This document shows positions 21,350-33,188 of a stretch of 64,000 nucleotides of DNA, piece by piece. Each line of letters opens with the position of its first letter. Position 1 is the first letter of the stretch. Position numbers and translations under genes: made by a program. Source of the DNA: Lathyrus oleraceus (taxonomy: Eukaryota > Streptophyta > Magnoliopsida > Fabales > Fabaceae); the NCBI RefSeq assembly GCF_024323335.1, contig NC_066582.1, positions 90,702,944 through 90,766,943 of the forward strand. Reading direction: 5' to 3'. The notes under the pieces are model-generated. The model was not told where the DNA came from. It made no database searches and saw only the letters and a list, made by a program, of their open reading frames with translations.

Positions 21350-22195
21350 GGCAATTCAAAGTCCAATTCTCGTTTGGCAATTTATTTCAAAGCCCAGTTC
21401 CCGTTTGGCAAACCTTTTCAAAGTCCAGTTCTCGTATGGCAAATTATTTCAAATCCCAGTTCTCGTCTGACTATTTATTTCGAAGCCCAGTTCCCGTCTG
21501 GCAATTTATTACAAAGTCCAGTTCTCGTCTGGCAATTTATTTCAAAGTCCAGTTCCCGTCTGGAAATTTATTTCAAAACCCAGTTCCCGTCTGGAAATTC
21601 ATTTCAAAGCCCAGTTCCCGTCTGGCAATTTATTACAAAGTCCAGTTCTCGCCTGGAAATTTATTTCAAAGTCCAGTTCTGGTCTGGAAATTTATTTCAA
21701 AGCCCAGTTCTCGTCTAGAAACCTTTTTCAAAAGCCCAGTTCCCGTTTGGCAATTTATTTCAAAACCCAGTTCCCGTCTGGCAATTCATTTCAAAGCCCA
21801 GTTCCCGTCTGGAAATTTATTTCCAAAGTCTAGTTCTCGTCTGGCGATTTATTTCCAAAGTCCAGTTCTCGTTTGGCGAACTATATCAAAAATCAGTTCT
21901 TGCATGACAAATCATTTGCCAAGTACCAGTTCTCGTCTGGTAAATTATCTCTTAATACCAGTTCTCGTCTGGTAGGTCACTTATTTCGATACCAGTTCTC
22001 GTCTGGTAGTCAATTATTTTCACCAGTTCTCGTCTGGTAGCCTATTTTTAAAAAGTCAGTTCCCGTCTGACAAACAAAAACAAATTCAGTCTCGTCTGAC
22101 ATTTCAATTATTTTCACCAGTTCACGTCTGGTAACATATCCTTTAAGTTTGTCTTCATCTGGAAGTTCAATCCTTTTCACCAGTTCTCATATGAT
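21350..22195 (+). repeat. 31-bp tandem repeat array in element A
   Basis: The unit is about 31 bp (cagttctcgtctggcaattt plus atttcaaagtc) and recurs roughly 25 times, most regularly from 21390 to 21860 and more loosely to about 22195, where the unit drifts to cagttctcgtctggtag plus variable DNA. It lies between the lost pol and the 3' LTR, where Ogre elements often carry arrays. Because 31 is not a multiple of three the long ORF across it (21226-21975) is a repeat artefact. Confidence 0.9.
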
Positions 22196-22749
22196 AGTTC
22201 CCATTTAAATTCGAACCTCATTGGCAATCAAGAATTAAACTCTACAAAAACATCCAATTACCCAGTTGCATTCCCACAAGCATCACACGAATCATCCATA
22301 CTCATGCATAACACTCCCACAAAATGGGAATTTCAAAAAAATAAAAATCATTCGCATTCCTACATGCACATCCTAAATACCCCCAGTAAATTGCATACTT
22401 GCATACATCCCATGCACCATCCCATGCATGGAATTCCCACCTAAAATGGGACATCATACAAAAACCAAAAGTAAAATGTCAGGATCCAAGGTCATTCATG
22501 AATATCTTAGACATTCCACATTTCCAAATAAAGTTATTACCCTGCATGTGCTCGTGGAATCATTTTCCAGTAAGCCATTTTCTTTCAACTTTATGATTAA
22601 TAATGACATTCTCAGCATTTTTTACAGTCATTGCTCCCCAAGCAGAGGTTACCCTAAAAAGTCTCTTATGAGCTTTTTCCCCTGTAGAGCATTTCTAGTA
22701 AATCTCCCTCAAAAGGAGTCTTTTCAAAAAATTCTCCAACAAATGAATA

Positions 22750-23260
22750 TTTGAGATACTGCTTCATTTATCTGAAGAATCTCATTCATCTGTTCGAGAT
22801 ACTGCTTCATTTATCTAAAGAATCTCATTTCTCTGTTAGAGATACTGCTCTAGTATTCTCGAAAAGTCTTAGATTCAATTAAAGTATTTTCCCCTTGCTG
22901 GAATATTTTAATTCTATCATATAAGATGCTGTTTCAACCCGATACAGAGAATCTCACTTTTACTGTTTGAGATACTGCTTCATCAATATGAAAAGTCTCA
23001 TTTCAGATATTTTTTAGAGATACTGCTCTAAGTGTCCTCAGAAAGTCTTAGATTCAATTAAGGTATCTTTCCCTTGCTGGAACATCTTAATTCTATCATA
23101 TAAGATGTTGTTTCGACTCGATACAGAGAATCTCACTTTTACTGTCGAGATGCTGCTTCATCAATATGAAGAGTCTCATGACAGATTTTCTTTATACTGC
23201 TCTAGCATCCTGAAAAATCTTGAGATGTAGCTAGGGATGTCATTCCATTACTAACATATC
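22750..23260 (+). repeat. About 180-bp tandem repeat in element A
   Basis: Segments starting gagatactgc, followed by agtcttagattcaatta and cccttgctgga, recur at about 22848 and 23027 with a period near 180 bp. Shorter partial copies lie before 22850 and after 23200. The segment is non-coding. Confidence 0.75.
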
Positions 23261-23484
23261 TTGACCATGACGTCCAAGATACTGTTCTGATGACTCCCAA
23301 AAAGTCTTGGCTGTTCCATTTTACTTTAGGATAATGTCTCTCACTATTTCTCACTGCATTTTCTTCCTATATTTTCTTCCTTTCATTTCAAAGGACAAAA
23401 TTTGGGTCTTTTCGTATTTAATTACCTTCCACTAAGAATGTATGAAGACTGTTGTCATTCTTGCCTTCTAGTTCAAGATAATGA

Positions 23485-23496
23485 AATAGGGGCAGC
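23485..23496 (+). other. Polypurine tract of element A
   Basis: aataggggcagc directly precedes the LTR start tgtcatacccc. Elements C and D have the same gaataggggcagc before their LTRs, so this is the conserved plus-strand primer of the family. Confidence 0.85.
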
Positions 23497-24399
23497 TGTC
23501 ATACCCCAATTTTGTCCGGGCATATTTAAATTTTTGTAAAATCGATTTCATTTTTAATTTCCATCATACGCACAGCATCACATGCATTTCATCATGAATA
23601 AAACCAAAAATATCGTTCAGAATAAATTTATTGAAAACACAGACAAATTGGTTAAATCGTTGCTCAAGAACATGCACAAATCAGCGGGTAAAAAAGTTTC
23701 AAAATTAAAAAACACAGACACCAGTATTATTAATCTACGGTTCACGTAGTTTAACCTGGTGTGCTCGTTGTATTTTTCAGTGGCTGTTTCGGTTGCATTT
23801 CGACTCACCTGAGCCTTTTAACCGGTGCAAACTTATTTCTGAATTTGAAGAAATGCTGTATTTTTTCAATAAGTATATTTTGTGCTGATCATTTTAATGT
23901 GTCCGATTTAATTTTTCGAGTAAATTTATATCCAATTTTTATTTTTAGTCAGGTCATTTTATTTCTTTATTCAAAATATCAAATTAAATAATTAATATTT
24001 TTTTATTTGTGATAATCATATTTTAGTTAAAAATGAATAACAATAATGGTTTTCAAAATAATAATGTTAAAATAAAGTGGCATTGGATTCTCCTTTTTTT
24101 AAGTTGACAGCTCAACACAATACCGTTTCCAATCTCTCAAAGTCTCTTTCCCTCACGTTTCCTCAATCTTCACGCTACCCTATCTTCTCTCTCCCCACTC
24201 TCACTCAACGTTACAAAAAAAAGGAAATAAAATGGAATTACTGTTTCCATTTAATACACACACACTACCACAAACTACACACTCTGCTAACCGAGAAAGA
24301 AAATTAGAAAACAAAACTTCTTCTTCTTCTTCTGTCCCTCACCTCTTCTTCTTCTCTCACCTTAAACCAACACCAACAACTTTTTTTTCTTAAGCCAAT

Positions 24400-24760
24400 A
24401 ACACCGTTTCCGCCGCGTCACCCTTTCCACAAACCACATCTCCACGCCGTCTCCGCCCTTCGCCGACTGACCCACAACATCAAACCTCTATCTTCCCACA
24501 CTTCAAACCCTCCGTCGTCGGCGAATCCCCCACGAACTCCCTACATCACCGCACCTTAACCCTAAACAATCTCTCAAATAACCGATCCACGAAGTTTCGC
24601 CATCGGAAAGCTCCGTCACACAATGACGACGTCATTACGGATCACTCACCTCTTCCGGCAATAAAATGGAGTAACCGCCCTCTTCCGCTCATCGCCGGAA
24701 AAGTTTTCGTCAATCTCTCACCAACAACAACGGTTCGCCGACGGTAACAATTCCAAATTA
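24400..24760 (+). other. CpG-rich island with telo-box and donor-like site inside LTR A
   Basis: About 350 bp are clearly richer in G, C and CpG than the flanking AT-rich LTR. A telo-box (aaccctaaa, 24558-24566) sits in the middle, and the island ends at cgccgacggtaacaattcc, which resembles an exon end followed by a plant 5' splice site, then AT-rich intron-like DNA. It may be the promoter and leader of the element or a captured host first exon. No continuous ORF is evident. Confidence 0.4.
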
Positions 24761-26024
24761 ATTATTATGTATATTATTTTCTGTTTGGATTTTATTTTAG
24801 AAACAATTTGATTATATTACTCATTTTTGATATTGTGTATATGGGTGTATGTTGTTGCATTTATCATATTGTCGTACCTATCTCTAAAAAAGGATTAGTG
24901 GAGTGCATAGAGTTATGTTTGGTTTTCCTGATAGATATGAGAAGTTTCTGGAAAAGTTTTTTTTTCTTATTTTGCTACTGTCATGAGCAGGACAAGTTGA
25001 ATTGGTTTTGGTTGAATTTTTTTTTTACGCCAGGAATAACGTATGTTTGCTGATATGTGGGCCAAAATTATGCTTATTAATTGAGTTTTAGGAAGTTTTA
25101 AACTTTCAATTAGTTAATAACTTATTGAAATATTTGGTAATAGTTTAATGGAAAATATTAGATTGTTGATGATCTTTTAAAGTAACACATGTTTTAACAT
25201 TTTGGTTAATGTTGCAAATGGATTGTGGGATACTGAAAAGTGCTGCTTTTGGTCTGAAAGGAATGTGTAAATAAAGGAATGAAAGGACAATTTTATTTAG
25301 TGTGATATTTGTTTAAATATTATAAATTAATTATTTTTTTATTTAAATTTAAAATTTAGATTTTTTGGTCAATTGAGCGATGGAAGGATAAAAGCTCTTT
25401 TTTATTATTACTATTTTATTTATTTTTTGCCCAGTCTCTTTTCTCTTATTTTTATGTAAAGTATATATAGACCATTATTACTATAAATTTAATTATTATT
25501 TTTTCGGGGTTACTTAATATTTATTTTAATATTTTATTTGTAAATTTAAAATTAATCATGGATTCAATACTTTATTTATAAATGTAAAATCAATCGTTAA
25601 TTTAGTTCGTAAATCTGTTTGAGCTACCATTTTCGTATATGTTTCATTAAACTCGTGCAACTTCCAGGTTCGTATGAATGATGTTCTAAGTCATATTTTC
25701 ATAATAACCTTCATCACTTGATCGCCCTAATTATCATGATAAATCAATAAAATCACACAATTCTCGATTCAAAACCGAGCCCATTTTCAAACACCTTTGT
25801 AAGTCGACCGCTTTTAAAAGCATCGCCATCAACCTCACATAGCTTACTCTTGGGCTTTCTTACAATGAGACCTATTCGATTTTTATCGAGTAGAAGAACA
25901 ATACACTAAAATAAAATTCACTTCATTCAAAACAAAAATTTAAAACCTCGATCCAATGTTGAGTATTTCTATCCAAATCAAATTAAAATACCCAATCACA
26001 ATCAAACACCATTTAATTTGGAAA

Positions 26025-26960
26025 TGAAAAGGGGGGTGGCTTTGAGTTTTCAATTCCTCTCCTCGATTATTTGAATATGAGTTCTCTTACTCGGTTAGTC
26101 AAATAGTCGTCATTTCTATCCACCAACTTATAACTTAATCAAATCCTTTTATAACAAGAAACTAAAAGGGAGATAACTTTGAGTCTTCAATTTTTCTCCA
26201 CGACTATTTGAATACAAGTTCTCTTACTTGGTTATTCAAATAATTGTCGTTCCTCTACAAACTTCTAAATCCGATTAAATCAAAATATTCTCATAATAAT
26301 GAAATGAAAAAGGAGATGACTTTGAGTCTTCAACTTCTCTCCTCAATTATTTGAATACGAGTTCTCTTACTCGGTCAGTCGAACAATTGTCATTTTTCCA
26401 TCAACTTATACCATAAGTCAAATTATTCTCAAATCAAAACTATACAAAAAGGGAGATGGTCTTGAGTTTTCAATTCCTCTTCTCAAATGCTTGGATATGA
26501 GTTGTTTTACTCAGTCATTCAAGTATTTGTCGTTCTTTCTAAAGTACGTCAACCATATACCATATTATTTTCATAAATACTCAGATGAAACAGAGAGTGG
26601 TTTAGAGTCTTCTATTCCTCTTCCCGACTATTAGGATACGAGTTGTCTTACTCGACCATCCGAGTAATCGTCATCCGTTCAAAACACCTTAATTATTATC
26701 CAATCCTTTTCATAATTACTCAGATGAAACAGAAAGTGGTCTAGAGTCTTCTATTCCCTTTCCCGAGTTTTAGGATACGAGTTGTCTTACTCGACCATCT
26801 GAGTAATCGTCATCCATTCAAAACACCTTAATTATTACCAAATCCTTCCTATAATTAAGGATGAAAAAGAAAGTGGTCTAGAGTCTTCTATTCCCTTTCC
26901 CGACTGTTAGGATACGAGTTGTCTTACTCGACTATCCGAGTAATTGTCATCCAACCAAAA
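26025..26960 (+). repeat. About 140-bp tandem repeats in LTR A
   Basis: Seven diverged copies start near 26030, 26166, 26310, 26449, 26590, 26731 and 26869. Each has a gag-tct/ttt-tcaattcctctcc-like segment, then tacgagttctcttactcgg and a gtaatcgtcat-type segment. The last three copies are most alike. The array is non-coding and part of the LTR. Confidence 0.85.
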
Positions 26961-27208
26961 ATATCTTAACCTGTCAAGTTTATCCTTTCTCGCCCTCGTG
27001 CGATCGAAACCAGTCAAACAAAACATCCAACATATTAATCCAACTTGTCACCCTCGTGTGATCAAAACTCTTTTCAGAAAGAACACTGTTTAATCCTTTC
27101 TAATGCGCACAACAAACTAGTGCTTAAGCCTCCGCCGAGAGTAGACAAGCCAGCGTTTAGCCTTTAGAACGCGATCTAGACAACTGTTCACTAAAAGACA
27201 CTAACCAA

Positions 27209-27466
27209 CCGTAGTTCCCCGAACTACGAATGCTCTGATTTCCTTATTTAAGGATACGTAGGCAAGAGATTGCTGTATCTTCGCGAGAACACTAATAAAG
27301 ACCTCCCCTTTCTCCTTTCTGAGGTTCTCATCCATTTCTATTTTCGATATTTTATAACCCAAAGATAACAAACAAACATAAATTAACACACAAAATGCAA
27401 ATTAGAACAAAAAGGTTCCCGTTGAGTACAACGGACGTAAGGGGTGCTAATACCTTCCCCTTACGT
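27209..27466 (+). promoter_or_regulatory. Conserved hairpin block in LTR A
   Basis: Four predicted stems lie in order: cgtagtt/aactacg (27210-27228); tcctta/taagga (27241-27254), followed by tacgtaggca; ccgttg-agta-caacgg (27419-27434); and a 10-bp stem acgtaagggg/ccccttacgt (27435-27466) around the loop tgctaataccttc. The same set occurs in LTRs C, D and (partly) E with different but matching stem bases. This is probably an RNA structure in the R-U5 part of the transcript. Confidence 0.65.
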
Positions 27467-27638
27467 AATCCACTCCCCAACCCGAATATGGTTGCGACGA
27501 CCATTATTCCATTTCCTAAAGGTTTTATCGATATTTCCCTATCCCTTCATTGGGATAAATAAAGTTTGGTGGTGACTCTGTTCGAACATAATTTTTTCCG
27601 TGACCATCGCGAGGAATCGTATTTTTCGAGACGCGACA

Positions 27639-28537
27639 GGCACTGTCAACTCCGCTGGGGATATACAGTCTGGCACTGTCAACTCTACTAGGGAGTATAT
27701 ATTCTGAAACAACCGCTTAGGAGAGGTACAACAGTGAGAGCCTGCTGGGAATCGAAGAATCCAATGCTCTGATGAGCTCTGCAGGGATAAGATACCAACT
27801 TTGACTGTTGGGGGAAAACATTCGTGATCATCGGCTGGGAACCTTAAGGAAATGCCCCGAGGGTACCTGTTCTGAATAGACGATCTAAAGCACTTAACAT
27901 TTACAACAATTTTAAATGTTTATTAAGCATGTACCTGTAAAGCTCTTATGTTTCATGATGCAATGTTTATCAAAAATTCGGACGTCATTTTTGCAAACAA
28001 AATAGTAAAATGAAAATGAAAATAGAGATATACTGAATAACATGATTTTATTGATTGAATGGCCTCTGAATAGGCATTTACATCAGGAAGCAATCCCTGG
28101 AAAGAGGTAATCGCACAAAAGATAAAAACAGAAATTAATCTAATGGCAATGTGAAATGGATTTCTATTGGGTTCCAATTCTGCTATGACTTGCTCGTCTT
28201 CAAGATCCTCCAGATGATTAGCTTTCTGAAAAGAGTGATTGGATTGTTTCCTATCCTTCAAAAGTTTCCAGTCATTGACACGAGATGAGATTCAGAACTA
28301 CTCAGAACGCAGTCATTCGCTTAATCCCTAATTTTTGCCTGGACCGCCCTTTTCGGGTTTTCAATCCACTGGAATACCCATTTTTGCCTAAGTTGCCTAA
28401 TCAGGTTTTCAACTTCCCGGGTGTACGATCTTTTCATTTTTAATCCCTAATTTTTGCCCGAACCTTTTCATTTTCTTGGTTCGTTGGGATGCCCATTTTT
28501 GCCTGGACTATTCTTTTTACTGTCCAGCGGGTCTATT
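27639..28537 (-). other. Element B post-pol region
   Basis: The reverse complement matches the post-pol DNA of element C (about 38215-39110): the ggcaaaaattaggg and gcccgaaaag motifs near 28320-28500, and the repeated gttgacagt/ccccag segments near 27640-27690. A minus-strand frame at 27953-28261 has no recognisable motif and I do not call it a gene. The ggcactgtcaactccgctgg at 27639 looks like a primer site but is part of this repeat in reverse. Confidence 0.7.
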
Positions 28538-31500
28538 TTATGCGAAGTATTTTTTAACTGCGTCTGAGTTCACAGGGGAAGTGAAGTTTTTACCGTCCAT
28601 AGTTGCAAGCATTAAGGCCCCACCATCAAAAACCTTGGTGACAATATACGGTCCATCATAGTTAGGAGTCCACTTTCCCCTGTGATTTGTCTAAGGAGGA
28701 AGGATCCTTTTCAACACTAAATCTCCAGCTTGGAAACATCGAGGACGCACTTTCCGATCAAAGGCTCTCTTCATCCGACTCTGATACAACTGCCCATGAC
28801 AAATGGCTGCCATTCCCTTCTCTTCGATAAGACTCAACTCATTGAACCTTGTTCAAATCCATTGAGCTTCATCTAACTTGACATCCAATAGGACTCTTAG
28901 AGAAGGAATCTCCATTTCAACAGGTAGGACTGCTTCCATACCATACACAAGGGAGTAAGGGGTTGCCTCGGTCGACGTACACACTAAAGTACGGTACCCA
29001 TGCAAGGAGAAGGGTAGAATCTCATGCCAATCTCTGTACGTAACGACCATCTTCTGCACAATCTTCTTTATGTTCTTATTTGCTGCCTCAACAACACCGT
29101 TCATCTTAGGACGATAAGGGGAAGAATTGTGATACTGAATGTTGATGTTCTGGCACAACTCCTTCATCATTTTGTTATTGAGATTAGAACCGTTATCAGT
29201 AATGATTCTTTCGGGAATCCCATAATGACAAATGATTTCTTTCTTGATGAAACGGGCAACCACATGTCTGGTGACATTCGCGAATGATGCTGCTTCGACC
29301 CACTTGGTGAAATAGTCGATGGCAACAAGGATGAAGCGATGCCCATTGGAGGCGGTCGGCTCAATCCTTCCAATCATATCGATGCCCCACATAGAAAAAG
29401 GCCACGGCGAAGACATCACATTCAAAGGATTTGGCAGCACATGTACCTTATCAGCATAAATCTGGCATTTATGACACTTTCGAGAATATTTGAAACAATC
29501 AGATTCCATGGTCATCCAGTAATAACCCGCTCTCAACAATTTCTTAGCCATTGCATGTCCGCCGGCATGAGTACCAAAGGAGCCTTCATGAACTTCCTGC
29601 ACTAACATGTCTGCTTCGTGTCTATCCACGCATCTGAGCAAAACCATGTCGAAGTTCCTTTTATACAACACATCGTCTTTGTTCAAGAAGAAACTGCCTT
29701 CCAATCTCCTCAAAGTCTTTCTATCATTGTTGGATGCCCCTGCGGGGTACTCTTGATTCTTCAGAAAGCACTTGATGTCGTGATACCAGGGCTTGTCGTC
29801 AACTACCAATTCAGCAGCAAACACATACGCGGCCCTGTCGAGGCGCATCACATCGATCTTGGGAGCGTGGTTCAACCAAATCACGTTGAACATGGAGGAT
29901 AGAGTGTCAAGAGCATCTGCCATCTGGTTCTCATCACGAGGTATGTGATACAGCTTTACTGTTGTGAAGAAAGTCAATAGTCTTCTCGTGTAATCTCTGT
30001 AAGGGACCAGATTGGGCTGGAGGGTGTTCCAATCACCATTCACTTGATTGATCACTAGAGCTGAATCTCCGAAGATGTCCAGAGTCTTGATTCTCAAATC
30101 AATGGCTTGCTCAATACCCAAGATATAGGCTTCATACTCAGCTTCATTATTGGTGCACTCAAAAGTCAGACGAGCGATGAAAGGCATGTGGGCACCTTTC
30201 GGAGTAGTAATGACAACACCAATTCCACTTCCTCTGGCATTGACAGCCCCATCAAACAACAAAGTCCACTTTTCGTCTGGATCAGGTCCCTCCTCAACAA
30301 CTGGCTCTTCACAGTCTTTCATCTTGAGGAACATGATGTCTTCATCTGGAAAATCAAACTTCATCGACTCATAATCTTCAACCGGCTGTTGGGCAAGATA
30401 GTCTGACAGAATACTCCCCTTGATGGCTTTCTGGGATGTATATTGGATATCATACTCTGTCAGTACCATTTGCCAACGAGCAACCCTTCCGGTGAGAGCT
30501 GGCTTCTCGAATATATACTTGACTGGATCCATCTTGGAGATCAATAAGGTTGTGTGAGTCAGCATGTAATGTCTCAAACGCTTAACAGCCCATGCAAGTG
30601 CACAACATGTCTTTTCAAGCATTGAGTATCTTCACTCGCAGTCTGTGAATTTCTTACTCAGGTAGTAGATGGCATGCTCTTTCCTACTTGTCTCGTCGTG
30701 TTGACCCAGAACACAACCCATGGAATTGTCTAGTACTATCAAGTACATAATCAGCGGTCTCCCTGGGACCGGAGGCACAAGGATAAAAGGATTCTGCAAA
30801 TACTCTTTTATCTTCTCGAAAGCCCTTTGGCAATCATCATTCCACCTGATAGGCTGATCTTTTCTTAGCAATTTGAATATTGGCTCGCACGTGGCTGTTA
30901 GGTGAGAGATGAACCTTGCAATGTAGTTCAACCTCCCTAAGAAACCACATACTTGTTTTTCTGTTCTTGGCTCAGGCATTTCCTGTATCACTTTCACTTT
31001 GGCCGGATCCACCTCAATCCCTTTTTCACTAACAATAAAACCCAGTAATTTTCCAGATCTCACCCTGAAAGTACACGTGTTCGGATTAAGCCTCAACTTG
31101 AATTTCCTCAAACGCTCAAACAGTTTCTGCAAATTCACCAGATGTTCTTCTTCTGTCTGAGATTTGGCAATCATATCATCAACATAAACCTCGATTTCAT
31201 GATGAATCATATCATGGAACAGAGTCACCATCGCTCGTTGATATGTTGCCCCTTTTTCAGACCAAACGGCATCACCTTGTAGCAGAAGGTGGCCCATGGG
31301 GTTATGAATGTTGTCTTCTCCATGTCTTCTGGTGCCATCTTGATTTGATTATAGCCAGAAAATCCATTCATGAAGGAGAATACCGAGAACTGAGCTGTGT
31401 TATCCACCAAAACGTCAATGTGAGGTAATGGGAAATCATCCTTAGGGCTAGCTCTGTTCAGATCCCGGTAGTCAACATACATCCGTACCTTTCCATCCTT

Positions 31501-32008
31501 CTTAGGTACTGGAACGATATTTGTAACCCATGACGGATAATTTGTGACTGTTAGAAACCCTGCATCCAACTGTTTTTGCACATCTTCCTTTATCTTGACA
31601 GCCATCTCTGGTCTTGTTCTTCTGAGCTTCTGCTTGACCGGAGGACAACCTTCTTTGAGAGGCAAACGGTGTACCACAATTTTTGTGTCAAGCCCTGGCA
31701 TGTCCTGATAAGACCAAGCGAAGATGTCAACATATTCTTCCAGCAATTCAATCAGCCCTTTCTTCACATTATCTTCCAAAGCAACCCCTATCTTGATTCC
31801 TCTCTTTGCGTCCTCGGTGCCAAGATTAATCACTTCAACAGACTCTTGATGTGGTTGAATGACCCTTTCCTCCTGTTTTAAAAACCTGGTAAGTTCTTCA
31901 GGGAGTTCACAGTCTTCATCACCCTCTTCTTCAGCTTGAAAGATTGGATTTTCAAAGTCGAAGCGAGCCGTAGCAGAATCGTTATCAATAGCATCTGGTG
32001 ACGTGCAT
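28538..32008 (-). pseudogene. pol: Element B Pol: RT, RNase H, second RNase H, integrase
   Basis: On the minus strand from an intron acceptor (catgcag, boundary 32008/32009) the translation gives an acidic linker, RT with YVDDMIAKS (near 31190), gypsy RNase H (GCVLGQHDE), a second archaeal-type RNase H with LLFDGAV, NNEAEYEA and GDSALVINQ, and integrase with an HHCC finger (HEGSFGTH...CHKCQ) and D,D,E residues in WGIDMIG, ITDNGSN and NGVVEAANK. The C-terminus ends at 28538 after SDAVKKYFA. Damage: a 4-bp deletion near 31251 relative to element D shifts the RT frame; TGA at 30632-30634 (TCA to TGA relative to D); TGA at 28853-28855, probably from CGA; and a further stop near 28690. Two RNase H domains are diagnostic of the Tat lineage. 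Confidence 0.9.
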
Positions 32009-32029
32009 CTGCATGAGTGATGGTATGTG

Positions 32030-32034
32030 CTTAT
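32030..32034 (+). repeat. Target site duplication of element C, left
   Basis: cttat immediately precedes the LTR start at 32035 and is repeated immediately after the 3' LTR end, at 42064-42068. A 5-bp duplication is the standard result of gypsy integration and proves that C inserted into element B. Confidence 0.9.
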
Positions 32035-32270
32035 TGTAACACCCCAAAATTTGCCCTCCTCATTCATGCATTCATTTAGCATTTCATCATGTCAATCAAA
32101 ATTAGATCCAAAAAAAAAAAAAAACGAAAAAAACGAAAAAAAAAAAAATTAATTAATTAATTAATTATTTAATTAATTAAATAAATAATTAAATAAATAA
32201 AATATAAATATAATAAAAAAATTTGGACTTGGACCTTTCTCAAAAGCCCACTAAGCTACCAATATTAGCC

Positions 32271-32278
32271 TATAAATA
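32271..32278 (+). promoter_or_regulatory. TATA box of element C 5' LTR
   Basis: tataaata lies about 237 bp into the LTR, just after the AT-rich simple sequence. The 3' LTR has it at 40659-40666; LTR D has tataaaag at 45569-45576 in the same place. Confidence 0.7.
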
Positions 32279-33188
32279 CTAGAGTTTCATTGAAACAAAG
32301 GCCACACAGAAGAGGAGAAGAAGGAAGAGAAGCAAAATACTCTGAGGTTTCCTTGGAACAAAACCCTGAGGAAAAAGATAGTGAGAGAAGAACTAACGGA
32401 GTTCAGAGCAACCTCCAAACCCCGAAGGGAACTCAGCTACACAGAATCGCCTCTGCCTCACATAAACCCTGAAGATTGTTTTGTAAACCTCACAGGTGCA
32501 ACTCAATTTCAATCAAGCTCTCCAATCAGGTTTGCCATTATTCCCATTACCTTTGCCCATGGGTTTAATATGTATATGAATGTATAAACAATGCCTTGAA
32601 TGTTTAACCGTTTAATTTTTGAGTGTATGCCACAGGGTTTGAGGTTTCTGAAACCATACTGTTATTCATGAAAAAAATGCTTATGGTGTTTCACTAACCC
32701 TTTTGTTGAGTTTTTGTGAGGGCTCACATGACTTTTGCAGGGATAACTTGCATGGTTTCCCACTTTATTTGTGGGATAACCCCTGGAGGTTCATTCCGAT
32801 TACCTGTACTGACTCACTTTTCTTTGATGATGTTAGCTTGGAAGGATCTCAGGGTTTCCCATTTCTCTAATTGCTGTTACTTCGGATCTTTATCCGCGTG
32901 GTACTTTTACATTTTTCCCGCATTTTACTGCTTTCCTAGCTGGAAGACCTCGATAGGAGGCAATGTTTTATGTTTACCTCAAGATACATGTTTTGTGTTT
33001 TGTGTTCGTATCCCTGCAGGTAGCGCGGTTCCTTCATCAAGGACTGCCTTTTTGCCCTCGAGCATCCCAAACCCTAAAACCCAAAGCAACACGTTAACTC
33101 CTTCTACTACAGGCGAGTAAGTCTCCAAAGGTCGAGCATCCGGTAGATTGCGTAGTGACGTCGTTCGTCCAAAACCCAATCCATAACC

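Larger units (their letters stand above)
18322..23496 (+). mobile_element. Element A interior: gutted Ogre/Tat-like gypsy element
   Basis: This stretch leads into a PPT and a 4.1-kb LTR, so it is the interior of a forward gypsy element. It holds a leader-like segment (18322-18926), the first part of a gag (18927-19165), an AT-rich segment, and then (from about 19430) the post-pol region with ggcaaaaattaggg and cccgatgga motifs shared with elements B, C and E, followed by tandem repeats. Protease, RT, RNase H and integrase are all missing, so at least 4 kb has been deleted. Between about 19170 and 21200 I see no gene. Confidence 0.7.
23497..27638 (+). repeat. Element A 3' LTR (4142 bp)
   Basis: The LTR runs from tgtcatacccc after the PPT to acgcgaca, the same kind of end (gcgaca) as the LTRs of C and D. 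Its great length is typical of Ogre. It contains CT microsatellites near 24315-24360, a CpG-rich island (about 24400-24760), long AT-rich stretches, an array of about 140-bp repeats (26025-26960) and the conserved hairpin block (27209-27466). A 134-bp part recurs at 3951-4084. After it, reverse-strand element B begins, so A probably inserted into B or was joined to it. Confidence 0.85.
27639..32034 (-). mobile_element. Element B: reverse-strand gypsy element, left part
   Basis: Read on the minus strand this is the 3' two-thirds of a Tat/Ogre-family gypsy element: RT, RNase H, second RNase H, integrase (32008-28538) and post-pol DNA. It ends at 27638 where LTR A of the opposite orientation begins, so its own 3' LTR is not present here. 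Element C is inserted at 32035, and B resumes at 42069-42235. Its sequence is very close to element D. Confidence 0.85.

Noticed and set aside
21226..21975. 249-codon ORF
   Set aside because: It lies over the 31-bp tandem array and has no non-repetitive sequence typical of a protein.
24808..25053. 81-codon ORF in LTR A with a hydrophobic N-terminus
   Set aside because: AT-rich LTR DNA, no leader or motif; no reason to think it is translated.
27639..27662. Primer-site-like ggcactgtcaactccgctgg right after LTR A
   Set aside because: It is the reverse complement of the ccccagcggagttgacag repeat in the post-pol region (compare 39000-39100) and belongs to reverse-strand element B, so it is not a PBS of A.
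32105..32220. Origin or satellite suggested by the A/T-rich simple stretch (also 40496-40607 and 45360-45516)
   Set aside because: It is the U3 low-complexity part of the C/D LTR, always just before the TATA box.
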